A stretch of DNA of 64,000 nt from the NCBI RefSeq assembly GCF_025318105.1, contig NZ_JAOANI010000029.1, positions 62,001 to 126,000 on the forward strand, read 5' to 3'. The position numbers and the translations under genes were made by a program. Positions 1 through 8,864 of this stretch are shown here, one piece after another. Within the stretch, counting starts at the first letter, position 1; every line of letters starts with the position of its first letter. The notes below the pieces were generated by a model. It made no database searches, had not been told where the DNA came from, and saw nothing but the letters and a program-made list of their open reading frames with translations. Source of the DNA: Venatoribacter pacificus (lineage in GTDB: Bacteria; Pseudomonadota; Gammaproteobacteria; Pseudomonadales; Oceanobacteraceae).

Positions 1-2217
1 CTGCTGCATCTGATCAGCAAAGGTAACGTGGCGCAGCAAATTAACCGCATCCAGCAATTGCTGGACCTGTTTCAGCTGGTAAGCCGCTTCATTCGCCTGC
101 TCGACCAATGTATCCAGTTCGGCTTTTTTCGCTGCCAACGCGCGCTCACGGGCACCAAGACCGAACACCAGTTCGGTATCATCAAGATCGCAACGGTAAA
201 CAGAATAAGCGCCGGAACCCAGACCGTCTTTAGTGACACCACGACGGGTCATACGCAGCGCCTGCGCATCCGCCACCTGCTCTACCGAGCCATAACTGGC
301 TTCCAGGTAATGACGCGCCGTAGCGTGTTCGAATTCCATTAAATGAATAATGGACTGGCCCGATAATTTCAGACGCTCGCCGTCTTTTTTGGCTTTTTCG
401 CCCTGAATAACCCGTGCCCGGCTGCCACCGGGAATCGAGCGCAGAATATGCGCCGCTTCCGCTTCAAAAGCCGACTCCACGATAATGCTGAAACGGGCAC
501 CACCAATATAGCCTTCAATGGCGCTTTGCCATTGCGGGTCGGTAATTTCCACATAATCGGCCAGCACGCGGGGATCGGCCTGCGGACATTCCCGGCGGAT
601 GGCTTCCAGTGCCTGACGAACAAAGCCCGGATAATTCAGCTGACGCGACTCTAAGCTGTCGATGTCGGCCTGTTTCTGTGCCATACGGCCCTGAACCTGC
701 TGCAATTTCTGCTCACGGCGATCCACCTGTTTGGCAATCTGATCGCGCAGGGAAATACCGCTGCTTTCCAGCTCGGTAGAATGGAAACGTTCGCGCCACT
801 GGTTCACCAGCATCTGCTGTTGCTGCGCATCATCGAGGTGCGCTTCCAGCGGCGACAGATCGACCCAGTCTTTGCCCAGCAGCTTGCGGAAATCAACCGC
901 GCCCTGATCTTTAATCGCCAGCACCTGTTTGGCCTGATCGATGATTTTCTTTTGCCCCAGCGTCGGAATTTCTAACCCGATCGAGGTTTTCTGCAGCGCG
1001 CCATACACCAGTTCGGTAGCGCGCAACGATGCCTGTAATAACTGATCCTGCTCCAGCAGCGGAATAGCCTGCTGCTGCAATTGTTTTTTACCGTTGGCAA
1101 TCGCCTGCTCGGCGGCGTCTTTATCCTGCAGCGCATCAATACCACGGCGCTGGGCTTCCATGCTGATTAACTGCTCACGCAGTTGTTTACGCCGTTCCTG
1201 AGAGGTTTCGCGTTCTTTTTCTGCTTTGTGCAGACGTTCACGAATACCCTGCTGTTTTTCTTTGGCCGCCAGATATGCGCGCTGGTCATGAATATAGCGA
1301 CTCTTTGCCGCGGTATATTCCAGTACGTTGTAGTCAATCCACTGATCGATATAGCGCTGTGAGGCGCCTTTGGTATTACTCAGAATGGCAATGGTTTCCG
1401 CCAGGGTATTGGCATCGGATTCCATGGCGTAAATGGTTTTCATCAGATCAGAAACGCTGCGGATGGCATCACCCAGATCTTTGGCTTCAAGAATTTCGTT
1501 GGCAACAAAACCGTTGATACTTTTTACCGGCTTATAAGCCATAAAACGCGAGAAGGTACGCGCGGCGTTCATCGCTTCGCGCTCACTGACCGCATCGTGA
1601 CGACCGCGTAATGCACCGTACAAACGCCGTAAATATTGCTTTTTGGTATCGTATTTTTCGATATTACCGGCGTCCATCCGGCCTTTCAGATGTCCGGGCA
1701 GTTTATTCAGTTCGATCACATTACGCTGCCCTTCTTTGTCATCGTACAAAAAATCGGACAGCGTCAGTTGTTCGGTAACGATATAAAACTGCAGATCATT
1801 CTGTCGCGCCACCGGCTGACTGCCAGCACGGTCAATGGAGGCACTGACACCGATAATGGCGGTAAAAGGTTCGCCGCTTTCACCAGCCGAACCATCAGCA
1901 CCAACGGTCGGATGAAACACCGCCGCCAGATAACCCACGGCACCGTTCGGACGGGCATAACTGCCATCATCACAACCCAATACGTAAGAAGACAGCGTAC
2001 GGACGTTTTTGCCACGGCCACGCTGGGTCGCTTCATCCTGGCCGGGGTTATAGTGGAACAGCGTATCGTGTGCCGCCGTCATAATGGTCTGAATCGCATC
2101 AGCTGCAGTGGTTTTACCGGAACCGTTACCACCGGACAGCAAATTGATCGGACCAAATTCAAATTCAGTGGCCGGGATATTGCCCCAGTTAACGTAAATA
2201 AACTTCTTTAAAAACAT
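1..2217 (-). CDS. jetC: Wadjet/MksB-type SMC ATPase JetC (5' part, runs off window)
   Basis: This is the N-terminal 739 residues of a large SMC-like ATPase; the gene continues past base 1. It starts at ATG 2217, five bases after jetB ends. The N-terminus has a Walker A motif, GGNGSGKTT at about residues 29-37, after a short beta strand typical of SMC/MukB heads. A head region follows, then long coiled-coil sequence rich in Q, E, K and R from about residue 290. A hinge-like globular segment starts near residue 520. In the family, JetC/MksB is the motor of a condensin-like complex with JetA (kleisin) and JetB (KITE), which extrudes and recognises small circular DNA so that JetD can cut it. The gene order fits that family. 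The signature motif, Walker B and jetD are outside the window, so activity cannot be judged. Confidence 0.88.
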   Translation of the reverse strand, partial: MFLKKFIYVNWGNIPATEFEFGPINLLSGGNGSGKTTAADAIQTIMTAAHDTLFHYNPGQDEATQRGRGKNVRTLSSYVLGCDDGSYARPNGAVGYLAAVFHPTVGADGSAGESGEPFTAIIGVSASIDRAGSQPVARQNDLQFYIVTEQLTLSDFLYDDKEGQRNVIELNKLPGHLKGRMDAGNIEKYDTKKQYLRRLYGALRGRHDAVSEREAMNAARTFSRFMAYKPVKSINGFVANEILEAKDLGDAIRSVSDLMKTIYAMESDANTLAETIAILSNTKGASQRYIDQWIDYNVLEYTAAKSRYIHDQRAYLAAKEKQQGIRERLHKAEKERETSQERRKQLREQLISMEAQRRGIDALQDKDAAEQAIANGKKQLQQQAIPLLEQDQLLQASLRATELVYGALQKTSIGLEIPTLGQKKIIDQAKQVLAIKDQGAVDFRKLLGKDWVDLSPLEAHLDDAQQQQMLVNQWRERFHSTELESSGISLRDQIAKQVDRREQKLQQVQGRMAQKQADIDSLESRQLNYPGFVRQALEAIRRECPQADPRVLADYVEITDPQWQSAIEGYIGGARFSIIVESAFEAEAAHILRSIPGGSRARVIQGEKAKKDGERLKLSGQSIIHLMEFEHATARHYLEASYGSVEQVADAQALRMTRRGVTKDGLGSGAYSVYRCDLDDTELVFGLGARERALAAKKAELDTLVEQANEAAYQLKQVQQLLDAVNLLRHVTFADQMQQ

Positions 2218-2222
2218 GACAA

Positions 2223-3152
2223 TTATTCCCCAAACAAACTGGCCGGTTGTTTTGTGTGGTCGGCTGCCTGCGGTTCTGCGGCCTCATTTTCTGCGCTATG
2301 TTCTTCGGCCGCCTGCTCTGTTGCGACGCTTACATCAGTCTCTTCCTGCGTTTCTTGCTCTGCGGAGTCCGCACCGCCAGCGTCTGCTGTTTCTTCTGTA
2401 CGGTTTTCTGTTGATGCAGCTTCCGTTGATTCTTCAGCCTCAGCCGCCGCAGCACTCTCGGTTGTGTCAGCGGTGTCAGCGCTGTCGGCATCAGAAGTAG
2501 CCGGCGATTCAGCACCCTCGCCTTGCTGTTCGTCTTCCATCAGTTCCGACAGCACCTGATCAGAGACATAACTCATAATCATCGGCCGCACACGCAGCCA
2601 CATATCGCCATCGGTTAAAGTATCTTCGTTGGCAATCTGTACCAGGCGTAATTGCTTTAAGCGGCGGAACAGGGCTTTACGCTCGGTCAGATTTTCCGGC
2701 AGGGTTCGTTTCAGCAGGTTTTTCATGGCGATGCTGAGCGCTTCCAGCGATACCATGACACAGCCTTGCTCATCCACCATGCCTTCGCGCAGCGCTTTGT
2801 CATACTGCGCACGTAATACCAGAATCAACGCCACCTCGTTTTGGTTTAAGCGGCTGCGGAATGCCTGTGCGCCGGTATTCTGCGGATCATCAACCATACC
2901 GGGCACCTGGGCACCGGGCGGATACAAACGCACAAACTGAAAGCGGCGGTCATGCTGAATGCGGATGCCCAGCAGCGACAAATAATCGCCGATTAATTCT
3001 TCCAGGCGCAGGTAGCGATCGTACAGCTGCTGCTCAATCTGGCTTTCGTCACGGCAAACAACACCGTAGTCCAGCAGGCGTACCAGTAATTCGGAAAAAT
3101 CACGCTGGCTAAGGCCTTCTTTTTCTAACTCTTTATCAATGATCTGCAACAT
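2223..3152 (-). CDS. jetB: Wadjet/MksE-type protein JetB (DUF4194) with long acidic tail
   Basis: The first ~210 residues match the DUF4194/MksE type: a small winged-helix (KITE) subunit that binds the kleisin in Wadjet or MksBEF complexes. Recognition rests on the ELLVRLLDYGVV start region, the FRSRLNQNEVALILVLRAQYDKALREG core and its place between jetA and jetC. It begins two bases after jetA stops, with AGAAAGAG upstream as ribosome site, so translation is probably coupled. The unusual part is residues ~205-309: a low-complexity tail of Ala, Glu, Ser, Thr and Asp, almost certainly disordered, ending in a short less acidic tip, KQPASLFGE. KITE subunits of this family normally stop near 200 residues. 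The core assignment is fairly sure; the tail's role is unknown. Confidence 0.87.
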   Translation of the reverse strand: MLQIIDKELEKEGLSQRDFSELLVRLLDYGVVCRDESQIEQQLYDRYLRLEELIGDYLSLLGIRIQHDRRFQFVRLYPPGAQVPGMVDDPQNTGAQAFRSRLNQNEVALILVLRAQYDKALREGMVDEQGCVMVSLEALSIAMKNLLKRTLPENLTERKALFRRLKQLRLVQIANEDTLTDGDMWLRVRPMIMSYVSDQVLSELMEDEQQGEGAESPATSDADSADTADTTESAAAAEAEESTEAASTENRTEETADAGGADSAEQETQEETDVSVATEQAAEEHSAENEAAEPQAADHTKQPASLFGE

Positions 3153-3154
3153 AT

Positions 3155-4648
3155 TCAGGACTCTTTCTGCACCAGCTCGAAGGTGAAGTGGTCTTTTTTC
3201 AGGAAATACGTGGCGCTGTTTTCAGCACCGTCAGCACGCTCAATGTCGGACTGCTCGTCGTATTCGATACGGAATTCAAATTCGCTGGATAAACCATCAG
3301 CCGCACCCAGCCCAATGGCATGCGCAACGGCGAGAAAATCTTTGGCGTTTTCAATCGGCAATTCCCGCGTAGACACTTTGCGGCCACTGCCGAGGTGTTT
3401 TTGCATGTAGCTTTTCAGCGCCTGCTGATTGACCAGAAATGCCTGATCCAGCACTTGCTGAATATAAATATCCTTGCGCGCGTCCATATCAAAATCGCCC
3501 TGACCATCGTCTACGGCGGCATCAATCATACGGCGCTGACGCGGTGCAGCCAGACGCACCTGCCCCGGATCAACCAGGGCAACCTGTGGAACCGCCATAC
3601 GATCGGCGGCTTTATCCAGCAAGGCGTTCTGTTGTGTTTCCGTCATGGCAACCAGACGTTTGCAGACGGCAAGAACATCGTTGTGTTGTTGCGATGCCAG
3701 GTAGCTCATCTGGCGGATAATAATATCGGCGCGCTTGGTAAAGCTTTGCAGCGCTTTGCGCAGCGCCGGCAGCATAATGTCGGAGGCATTGCGCAGGCGC
3801 ATTTCAATACCATCCAGAATGGTCCACAGCACCGATTGTCCGTCCTGGGCGATGTCGGGCAACAATTCGCGCAGACGACGTTCAGCATTGGCCTTAAAGG
3901 TTTTATCGCGTTTGCGGATGCCGTTAATTAACTGGCTGATCTGGTCACGGTGTTTTTCCACGTTATCGGCGGATAAACGCACCGATAAATCCGGCTGAAA
4001 GCGGTTTTCCATAAAATCGAAAAAGGCTTCGCTGGCACGCTGCACCAATAACTGATCTTCCATTTCCCGCACCAGATCGCGCTTACGCTCTTCCAGCTCG
4101 GCGATCACATCGGTGAAGTCGCTGATAATGCGTTCGGAATATTCATAGGCATCCAGCAGATCGTAAATATCGCCACGTTCGAGAAACGACTCAAGCGAAT
4201 TGCGGGTATTACGCGTATTGCGATGACGGGTACGCGCCATGCTGCGGCTTTCCGCCACAAACGGCTCGGTAAACAGGCGACCATAGCGGGTAAAGGCAAA
4301 GGTGCTTTGCAGTGTCGCTTCATCGACCTGTTTTTCAATCCAGCCGTATTCCAGCAGTTGGTTCAGCACCCAGACGGCATGGTCACGACTGTTGCGGAAA
4401 CGCCCTTCGCTGCTGTCATCGCTTTCATCATTGCTCTCTGCCAGCCCTTCATCCGCCAACAAGGGTGCACGCACCAGCGCTTCCTGAAAAATTTCAATCA
4501 GCGTGTCGCGCGCCAGCGCCTGACCATAATCAGCGCTGCTGGAGCTGTACAATCGCTGATACAACTCGCGCAGACACTCCATCACCTGGGCGCGGTACTT
4601 ACTGGTCAACGGGCGGAAAAACTGCCCTCGTTCCTGTTCAAAAAACAT
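3155..4648 (-). CDS. jetA: Wadjet/MksF-type kleisin JetA
   Basis: This protein is the first gene of the operon and is predicted to be the kleisin (JetA/MksF) that bridges the SMC heads. The N-terminus, RGQFFRPLTSKYRAQVMECLRELYQRLY, resembles the NFFSPL...NR..Y start of the Wadjet JetA family. The middle (residues ~150-330) is helical and charged, like the coiled part of MukF-type kleisins. The frame is open upstream to a TTG at 4708 (517 residues). ATG 4648 (497 residues) fits the family N-terminus better, but neither start has a clear Shine-Dalgarno site. The Wadjet subtype was not determined. Identification rests on motif resemblance plus context with DUF4194 and an SMC ATPase. The known role is defence against plasmids; no direct DNA-binding residues are claimed here. 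Confidence 0.8.
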   Translation of the reverse strand: MFFEQERGQFFRPLTSKYRAQVMECLRELYQRLYSSSSADYGQALARDTLIEIFQEALVRAPLLADEGLAESNDESDDSSEGRFRNSRDHAVWVLNQLLEYGWIEKQVDEATLQSTFAFTRYGRLFTEPFVAESRSMARTRHRNTRNTRNSLESFLERGDIYDLLDAYEYSERIISDFTDVIAELEERKRDLVREMEDQLLVQRASEAFFDFMENRFQPDLSVRLSADNVEKHRDQISQLINGIRKRDKTFKANAERRLRELLPDIAQDGQSVLWTILDGIEMRLRNASDIMLPALRKALQSFTKRADIIIRQMSYLASQQHNDVLAVCKRLVAMTETQQNALLDKAADRMAVPQVALVDPGQVRLAAPRQRRMIDAAVDDGQGDFDMDARKDIYIQQVLDQAFLVNQQALKSYMQKHLGSGRKVSTRELPIENAKDFLAVAHAIGLGAADGLSSEFEFRIEYDEQSDIERADGAENSATYFLKKDHFTFELVQKES

Positions 4649-4777
4649 ACAAACTGTATCTGTAAGGCGAATGAAATGACCGGCTAGATTACTGAAAGGC
4701 TGCGCCAATGACCAGCGCTGCAGTATATCCTCCGCCAGCCCGCACCAGCGCTGACATCATCGGCCCGGTAACGGCAT

Positions 4778-4805
4778 TTCCCCATGCTTGAAGGCGGGGT
4801 ATACT
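4778..4805 (+). promoter_or_regulatory. Possible promoter for the 4851 membrane gene
   Basis: A TATACT hexamer at 4800-4805 resembles a sigma-70 -10 box and lies 45 bases before ATG 4851. The -35 position (about 4777-4782) is poor. Weak evidence. Confidence 0.3.
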
Positions 4806-4850
4806 GCCGCGGTAACACCCCAGGATGCACCCATTCAGGACGCCGCCGCC

Positions 4851-5372
4851 ATGCAGCCCCACCCGGAACAACAGCATAAAGCCACCTTTTTTCAGGTTGG
4901 CACAGAAAAACTGATCGAACTGACATTGGTCACCTTTGGCCTCTATGCCCTGTTCTGGACCTACCGCAACTGGCTGCAACTGCAACGCCGTGGTGAAGCG
5001 GTTAATCCGTTGCTGCGCACCCTGCTGGCGGTGGTGTACCAGTACGATCTTTATCGTCGCATCCATCAGCGCGCCAGCATTGAAAACGTCACTCCGCGCT
5101 GGTCGCCAATACGGGTTTATTTGCTGTTTGTGATTTTTACTCTGGTGCCGTTATGGCTGCTCGCCACCGATCATCCCTGGGGGATTCTGCTCAATCTGAT
5201 GACGCTGCTGCCTAACCTGCTGGCCAACCAGAGCATTAACCAGATTCATGATAAGCATCTGCATTTCTTTGCGCAGAATACGGAACTCTCTGGCCCTAAC
5301 TGGGCTGCCGTTGTTGCCGGATTGGTCGGCTGGTTGACCCTGCTCACGCTGGCGCTCGCCTACAACCAGTAA
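4851..5372 (+). CDS. Small membrane protein of unknown function (DUF4234-like)
   Basis: A 173-residue protein with four probable membrane segments: near the start (IELTLVTFGLYALFWTYRNW), the middle (VYLLFVIFTLVPLWLLA and ILLNLMTLLPNLLA) and the end (AAVVAGLVGWLTLLTLALAY). The FGLYALFWTYRNW stretch resembles DUF4234-type membrane proteins, but I cannot name the family with certainty. The frame extends upstream to a TTG at 4788. ATG 4851 is preferred because the extra residues lack character and overlap a possible promoter. It is divergent from the jet operon and 42 bases ahead of a sensor kinase on the same strand, so co-transcription with the kinase is possible. Confidence 0.6.
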   Translation: MQPHPEQQHKATFFQVGTEKLIELTLVTFGLYALFWTYRNWLQLQRRGEAVNPLLRTLLAVVYQYDLYRRIHQRASIENVTPRWSPIRVYLLFVIFTLVPLWLLATDHPWGILLNLMTLLPNLLANQSINQIHDKHLHFFAQNTELSGPNWAAVVAGLVGWLTLLTLALAYNQ

Positions 5373-5414
5373 GATCCCGTTTAATCACTCATTTATTAGT
5401 TTCAGGATTATTCC

Positions 5415-7844
5415 ATGGCCACCGCCAGACGCGTTTTATCCCGCCACCCATCACTCCTGCTGTTACTGCCGATGGTATTCAGCGGACTCATCTGGGGGAT
5501 GTTACCGGCGGTGGCTGACCCGCTCCCGGCCGGACAACCGGCGGCAGCTCAGAGCGTGGCACATGACGGCAACATTCTGCACCTGAATACCCCCGGCGAT
5601 TTCAGCATTGGCCTGCACAGCCAATGGCTGGAAGATCCGCACCGCAGCCTGACGGTCGATGCCGCCATGCTGACGGACGGCTGGCAAAACAGTGAATCTG
5701 CCAGCCTGAACTTTGGTTTCAGCAACTCCGCGTTCTGGCTGAAAACGCCACTCAGCACCGGCAGCCTGAGCGACTGGTACCTGTGGAACCGTTACTCCCT
5801 GCTTGATCAGGTTGATCTTTACCTGTGTCCGCGCCCGTTCAACAACAGCGGCGAATGTGTACACAAACAGGCCGGGGATTTACAGCCGTTTGATATCAAT
5901 CGGGATGTCTCACATCCGAATACCATCATTCACCTGCCCACCGATAAAGGCCACGATTACCTCTTATTACTGCGGGTAGAAACCCATGGCACGTACCAGC
6001 TGCCAGCCAGCCTGGTGGACGGCCAAACGCTGCATAACGAATTATTGCTGAACAACATTCTGCGTGGCGGCTACTACGCCACCATGCTGGTGATGGGTCT
6101 TTATAATCTGTTTATTTTCTTCTCAACCCGTGAGCGCAGTTACTTTTACTACTCGGCTTTTGTGCTGTCGTTCCTGCTGTTCCATATGACCTACGAAGGC
6201 TCTGCGTTTCAGTTTTTCTGGCCCAACATGCCAGTCATTAATAACACCGCCTTTCTGTTAGCCTTCTCCCTGAACCAGCTGATTTTATGCTTCTTCGTGC
6301 CTAATTTTCTGCGCCTGAAACAACACAGCCCCGCGGCTTACCGGTTGTTCCGGGTGTACACCGCCATCACTTTCGTAACCCTGCTGATGATTCCGCTGCT
6401 GCACTACGAAGTGATGGTGCCGATCAACAACCTGCTCAGCATGTTAATTACCGCCTCGGCTCTTATTGTCAGTATCCGCGTCTGGATTGGCGGCGAGTCC
6501 GCCGCACGCTTCTTTACCATTGCCTGGGTGATGCTGATTGCCGGACTGATTCTGGCCAACGCCCGCAGTCTCGGTCTGATACCAACCAATACTTTCACCC
6601 TGTACGCCTATCAGATTGGCTCCTTTATGGAAGTTATTCTGCTGTCACTGGCGCTGGGAGAACGGATTATGCGTCTGCAAAAAGACCAGCTGGAATCGCG
6701 CAAGGCCATGCTCAAAAGTCAGGAAGATGCGATCCAGTATTTACGCGATTACGAAGATCTCTACCAAAACTCACTGACCGGCAAGTTCCAGCTGGACGAA
6801 GAAGGTTTCTTCCTGAAAACCAACCCAGCCTGGCGCAACATGCTCGGTTACAGCGAGCAGACCCATTTCAGCAACGATAATCCCAGCTTTGACAGCCTCA
6901 TTGCCGAACCCGCCAAGCGCCGGGAGCTGTGGCGCAAACTGCGCGACAGTGGCCGGGTTCAGGCCTTTGTCGTCCCCATTCTGCAACCGCTAACCGGCGA
7001 ACGTCTCATAGTATCGCTGACCATTCGTAAGCGCGCACCGGGCGAACGCGCCGCCTGGATTGGCTCCGGTCAGAACGTCACCGAGCAGTATCAGCAGGAG
7101 CAGGAGCTGATGCACCTGCAAAAAGAAAAGACCCTCGCACTGCGCCAGCTGGTGATGGGCATTGCCCATGAAATGAATACCCCGCTGGGTAATATCCGTC
7201 TGGCCGAAAGCTTTCTAAACGAACACAACGACGACTGGAGTGCCGAAGAAGCTCAGCAACAACTGCAGCAAGGTCTCGTGCATATTCATGACGGTATTGA
7301 GCGCCTTAACAGCCTTAACCAACTGATGAAAAACGCGGTGGTACTGGAAAACCAGTACGCCAGCGAAATCATTGAGCTGCGTCCATGGCTGGAACAATGG
7401 CGTAACAGCAACAGCCAGCAACACCCGCAGGTAAAACTGCGCACCGGCATTCACAGCTACCTGACCGAATGGCAAACCTACCCGGAAGCCCTCGACATCA
7501 TTCTCAATCAGCTGGTTGATAACTCCTGCGTACACAACCAGGAACAGGAAGCCGAAGGCAAACTGCAGATCAGCGTTGATTTACGCGAGCGTGGCGAACA
7601 ACTGGAACTGCATTATCAGGATAATGGTAAAGGCATCGACGCCGAACAACGCGAAGCCATCTTTATGCCGTTCTATACCACCCAGCGTTCCTCAGCACGC
7701 AGCAAAGGTCTGGGTCTGTATCAAACCTATAATCTGCTCACTGAACTGTTGCATGGCCATATCGACTGGCCAGACGATGCCGAAGGGTTTTATCTGGTGG
7801 TGCGTTTTCCACTGCCGGCGGAACATAATGACAGCGGTGCCTAA
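5415..7844 (+). CDS. 7TM-DISM sensor histidine kinase with PAS domain
   Basis: An 809-residue membrane histidine kinase. It has a signal-like N-terminus (residues ~1-35) and a periplasmic 7TMR-DISMED2-type domain (~50-200; NSAFWLKTPL). The seven-helix DISM block runs ~205-420, beginning with the RGGYYATMLVMGLYNLFIFF helix. A linker helix, a PAS domain (~450-560, LTGKFQLDEEGFFLKTNPAW) and the catalytic core follow. The H-box is IAHEMNTPLGN with the phospho-accepting His585, the N box is LVDNSCVHN, and the G boxes are DNGKGID and KGLGLYQT. These proteins sense envelope or small-molecule signals and autophosphorylate. No response regulator is adjacent, so it is an orphan kinase with unknown partner. 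RBS is AGGA just before ATG 5415. A strong terminator follows at 7876. Confidence 0.9.
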   Translation: MATARRVLSRHPSLLLLLPMVFSGLIWGMLPAVADPLPAGQPAAAQSVAHDGNILHLNTPGDFSIGLHSQWLEDPHRSLTVDAAMLTDGWQNSESASLNFGFSNSAFWLKTPLSTGSLSDWYLWNRYSLLDQVDLYLCPRPFNNSGECVHKQAGDLQPFDINRDVSHPNTIIHLPTDKGHDYLLLLRVETHGTYQLPASLVDGQTLHNELLLNNILRGGYYATMLVMGLYNLFIFFSTRERSYFYYSAFVLSFLLFHMTYEGSAFQFFWPNMPVINNTAFLLAFSLNQLILCFFVPNFLRLKQHSPAAYRLFRVYTAITFVTLLMIPLLHYEVMVPINNLLSMLITASALIVSIRVWIGGESAARFFTIAWVMLIAGLILANARSLGLIPTNTFTLYAYQIGSFMEVILLSLALGERIMRLQKDQLESRKAMLKSQEDAIQYLRDYEDLYQNSLTGKFQLDEEGFFLKTNPAWRNMLGYSEQTHFSNDNPSFDSLIAEPAKRRELWRKLRDSGRVQAFVVPILQPLTGERLIVSLTIRKRAPGERAAWIGSGQNVTEQYQQEQELMHLQKEKTLALRQLVMGIAHEMNTPLGNIRLAESFLNEHNDDWSAEEAQQQLQQGLVHIHDGIERLNSLNQLMKNAVVLENQYASEIIELRPWLEQWRNSNSQQHPQVKLRTGIHSYLTEWQTYPEALDIILNQLVDNSCVHNQEQEAEGKLQISVDLRERGEQLELHYQDNGKGIDAEQREAIFMPFYTTQRSSARSKGLGLYQTYNLLTELLHGHIDWPDDAEGFYLVVRFPLPAEHNDSGA

Positions 7845-7875
7845 AGCCTGATTTACACAACCTGATTCACAGAAT

Positions 7876-7906
7876 AAAAAAACCGGGCAAAAACCCGGTT
7901 TTTTTA
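7876..7906 (+). terminator. Rho-independent terminator after the 7TM-DISM kinase
   Basis: An AAAACCGGG / CCCGGTTTT stem with a CAAAAA loop, followed by a T run, 30 bases after the kinase stop. The same hairpin arms reappear at both edges of the TIR element at 8011-8025 and 8739-8760. Confidence 0.85.
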
Positions 7907-7909
7907 TTT

Positions 7910-7987
7910 CTCGTTCCTACGCTCTGCGTGGGAATGCAACTGTGCCAGCAAAGGCTACCACGCAGAGCGTGGGAGCCAGGTGAGAGC
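7910..7987. repeat. Isolated copy of the 93-113 bp palindromic repeat found at 30254-30648
   Basis: Starts CTCGTTCCTACGCTCTGCGT and contains inverted arms CTACGCTCTGCGTGG / CCACGCAGAGCGTGG separated by a conserved spacer (GCAACTGTGCCAGCAA), ending GGAGCCAGGTGA. It is nearly identical to four tandem copies after rnfE. It is a REP-like dispersed intergenic element. Confidence 0.8.
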
Positions 7988-8029
7988 AAAACCCAGCCCC
8001 GGAACAGTACAAAAAACCGGGCAAAGACC

Positions 8030-8738
8030 CACTGCTGTCCCACAGTGTGGAGTGACACTATGTCACTCCAAACGGCAGCATTGATCGACTACTGTTTTTC
8101 AATCAGAAACGCCTTTCCGGGGCAAGCCCCTGGCCCCCTGCAAGGAGAGGTATCTCCTTACGATCCTCTCTTTTCGGCGCGCCCGGCTTCATCCAGCCAA
8201 CGGCAATGATTATGCGGCACGCAAAACAATTCGCCCCGGAACGACGCTTTAAAACAGCAAAAATTTGTATCGTTCCGGGGCAGGGTTTTGCTCTGAAGGC
8301 CGCAGAATCATCTGGTTGTCTGGCGCCGCACGATCGCCGGTTTTAATAATCCGCTCAGCCATATTCCAGAGGAAACAGCGTTTTCGACATGAAATTTCAG
8401 TTCAGCTACTTGCTCTGAAAAGCAGCAGTGCGGTGACGGTTTTCTGCGCCTCTGGGGCCGCCGCAGAAACCGCTGATATGTCTGGTCTGTCCGCAGGGAT
8501 GCGGACAAGTGGCTCCGGCCANNNNNNNNNNCTATTTTGCAGGAGCAAAATGAACAGCCGCAGGCTGGCCCGAAGGGCGAAGGGCAGGACGCCCGGAGTC
8601 TCACGGCCCAGAAAGCGCGAAGCTGGGGTCGGCCCGCCGGCAAGGGGATAAGTTCCCCTGGGAGGCAGCAGGCCTTGATGTTAAAAAATGCTGTTTTTGT
8701 CAGCTATGGTGTTGATTAAAAACTGTGGGACAGTAGTG
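8030..8738. mobile_element. TIR-bounded non-coding element, copy A (about 0.7 kb, contains assembly gap)
   Basis: The left end CACTGCTGTCCCACAGT and the right end, read in reverse complement (CACTACTGTCCCACAGT), are 17-bp terminal inverted repeats with one mismatch. The element is flanked by GGGCAAAGACC (8019-8029) and GGGCAAAAACC (8739-8749), an 11-bp direct repeat with one mismatch that is consistent with a target duplication. It shares long identical stretches, in opposite orientation, with 13654-14328. Internal hairpins include TGGAGTGACA/TGTCACTCCA at 8048-8070 and an 11-bp CCCCGGAACGA/TCGTTCCGGGG stem at 8234-8280. No ORF looks like a protein. It seems to have inserted into a terminator hairpin, because its two flanks carry the two arms of the hairpin seen at 7876. 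No family could be assigned. Confidence 0.75.
8522..8531. other. Assembly gap (10 N)
   Basis: Ten undetermined bases inside element copy A. The true length is unknown; copy B does not simply fill it, because the two copies differ on the right-hand side of the gap. Confidence 0.99.
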
Positions 8739-8864
8739 GGGCAAAAACCCGGTTTTTTTATAGACAATCCCCGCCTTTCTGCATCAGACACCTTTTTAAT
8801 TATTGATCATAAAATCAGCAGAACTTTATAATCAGCAACCATTATTTTCACGACAGGCAGTATT

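Noticed and set aside
2223..2260. QPASLF at the JetB tip as a definite sliding-clamp binding motif
   Set aside because: The spacing differs from the usual clamp-binding peptides by one residue, so it is mentioned only as a possibility.
2254..2559. Ser/Ala-rich plus-strand ORF opposite the end of jetB
   Set aside because: It is the antisense shadow of the low-complexity acidic tail of JetB.
8265..8651. 128-residue ORF in element A and a related 126-residue ORF in element B
   Set aside because: One runs through the N gap, and the pair share only the segment of highest DNA identity before diverging. No ribosome site or protein-like conservation was seen.
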